From assembly GCA_031213475.1 (NCBI GenBank), contig JARUPZ010000025.1, forward strand, positions 6,955,676 through 7,019,675: a stretch of DNA of 64,000 nt. The letters run 5' to 3'. Under the pieces are notes generated by a model. The model was not told the origin of the DNA. It did not search any database and saw only the letters and a program-made list of their open reading frames with translations. Positions within the stretch are counted from its first letter, which is position 1. Every line of letters begins with the position of its first letter. The stretch comes from Nereocystis luetkeana (Eukaryota > Sar > Phaeophyceae > Laminariales > Laminariaceae). The translations under genes were made by a program, and so were the position numbers. Of the stretch, positions 63,526 through 64,000 are shown piece by piece.

Positions 63526-64000
63526 GGCTTTGTCGTGCCTCGACTTCTGGATGGGGATGGTTTTACGCTCCACGCCTCCTATGCTGCTGGCCTTCAGTAT
63601 CTCGTTGACACGCACGATAACCCACCCACTGGCGGGGACGAATTTGTTTCAAGGCGTTCCTCCGGATTTATCCCGTTGTTTTGTTCGGGATTCGGGGTGA
63701 TCTCGTTGACCCGGTTTTGCCCCGGTGGAACTAAGGGGAGCAGCAGACATGAAAAGAAAATGGCGACTTTTTGGGAAAATGTCGACAGCATGTTTCCCTG
63801 AAAGACGCATCGGTCGGTGTTTTGACCCTCCGTATTGTCGAGAAGAACAACGTGATTAACAAAAATCATCTTATTCATAGGGTTCTGTGTTGACGATACG
63901 TTTTTTTTTTTTTTTTCGTATACGGTTGGTGCTCTCTTGCCGAGGTCTCTACCGTGTCCACATTGTCGCTGCTGTTGGGATCACTTTTGTGTCTCGCCAA

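Larger units (their letters stand above)
55438..64000. other. Intron(s) or flank downstream of the plastid presequence exon
   Basis: Nine Family B palindromes lie between 56631 and 62266 and five TACCTGGTA motifs between 57271 and 60980. No downstream exon could be assigned with a matching phase. Open stretches at 57640-57770 (ELLSEVKSFFTMSFITEEQG) and 63535-63690 read like protein in part, but nothing links them. A LINE-tail fragment lies near 63400. Confidence 0.4.

Noticed and set aside
63535-63801. Open frame LLDGDGFTLHASYAAGLQYL
   Set aside because: Reads partly like protein but no similarity, splice partner or start context supports it.
1-64000. CRISPR arrays, bacterial operons, rRNA genes
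   Set aside because: No regular repeat-spacer array, no ribosome binding sites with tandem ORFs, no rRNA sequence; the spliced gene shows the DNA is eukaryotic.

Overview
The window looks like nuclear DNA from a photosynthetic stramenopile, most likely a brown alga or close relative. The grounds are long repeat-filled introns, GT-AG splicing with at least one probable GC-AG intron, dense short palindromic transposons, and a first exon at 55373 encoding a signal peptide that ends in the ASAF-type motif typical of heterokont plastid preproteins. The species assignment is inference.

One gene fills most of the window. From 1693 to 52107 on the + strand I can chain 26 exons (about 5.28 kb of coding sequence, 1759 residues) whose splice phases agree at every junction. 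It is a kinesin-3-like motor whose 5' part (P-loop half of the motor) lies upstream of the window. Order of parts: end of the motor (switch I, switch II, the [13 protein letters not shown] helix, neck), a kinesin-3-type TWEEK stretch, coiled coil with a CTG-encoded poly-leucine run, a glycine-rich linker, a short jelly-roll-like segment, a segment resembling the N-terminal CH-like domain of IFT54/TRAF3IP1 (MIP-T3), a second beta-rich jelly-roll-like segment, a long coiled coil, and a 450-residue disordered tail. The expected FHA domain is not visible. Exon fragments duplicated from the motor (2273-2335, 5841-5922) sit inside the introns.

Downstream, 52108-55372 is intergenic or 3' flank. At 55373 a second + strand gene begins with a plastid-targeting presequence exon; its later exons could not be established and may lie beyond the window.

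Introns are packed with mobile elements. Family A is a ~108-bp palindromic element (23 copies). Family B is a ~98-bp palindromic element (21 copies). Family E is a ~245-bp inverted-repeat element (6 copies). Family D is the 3' end of a LINE whose tail is poly(C). Family C is a SINE-like element with a 3' end homologous to that LINE and the same poly(C) tail. There are also a TGTATGATC-rich family (F), CCGAC-rich islands, several minisatellites and many microsatellites. A 9-bp motif, TACC(A/T)GGTA, recurs 14 times and appears as 7-bp insertions inside Family A copies.
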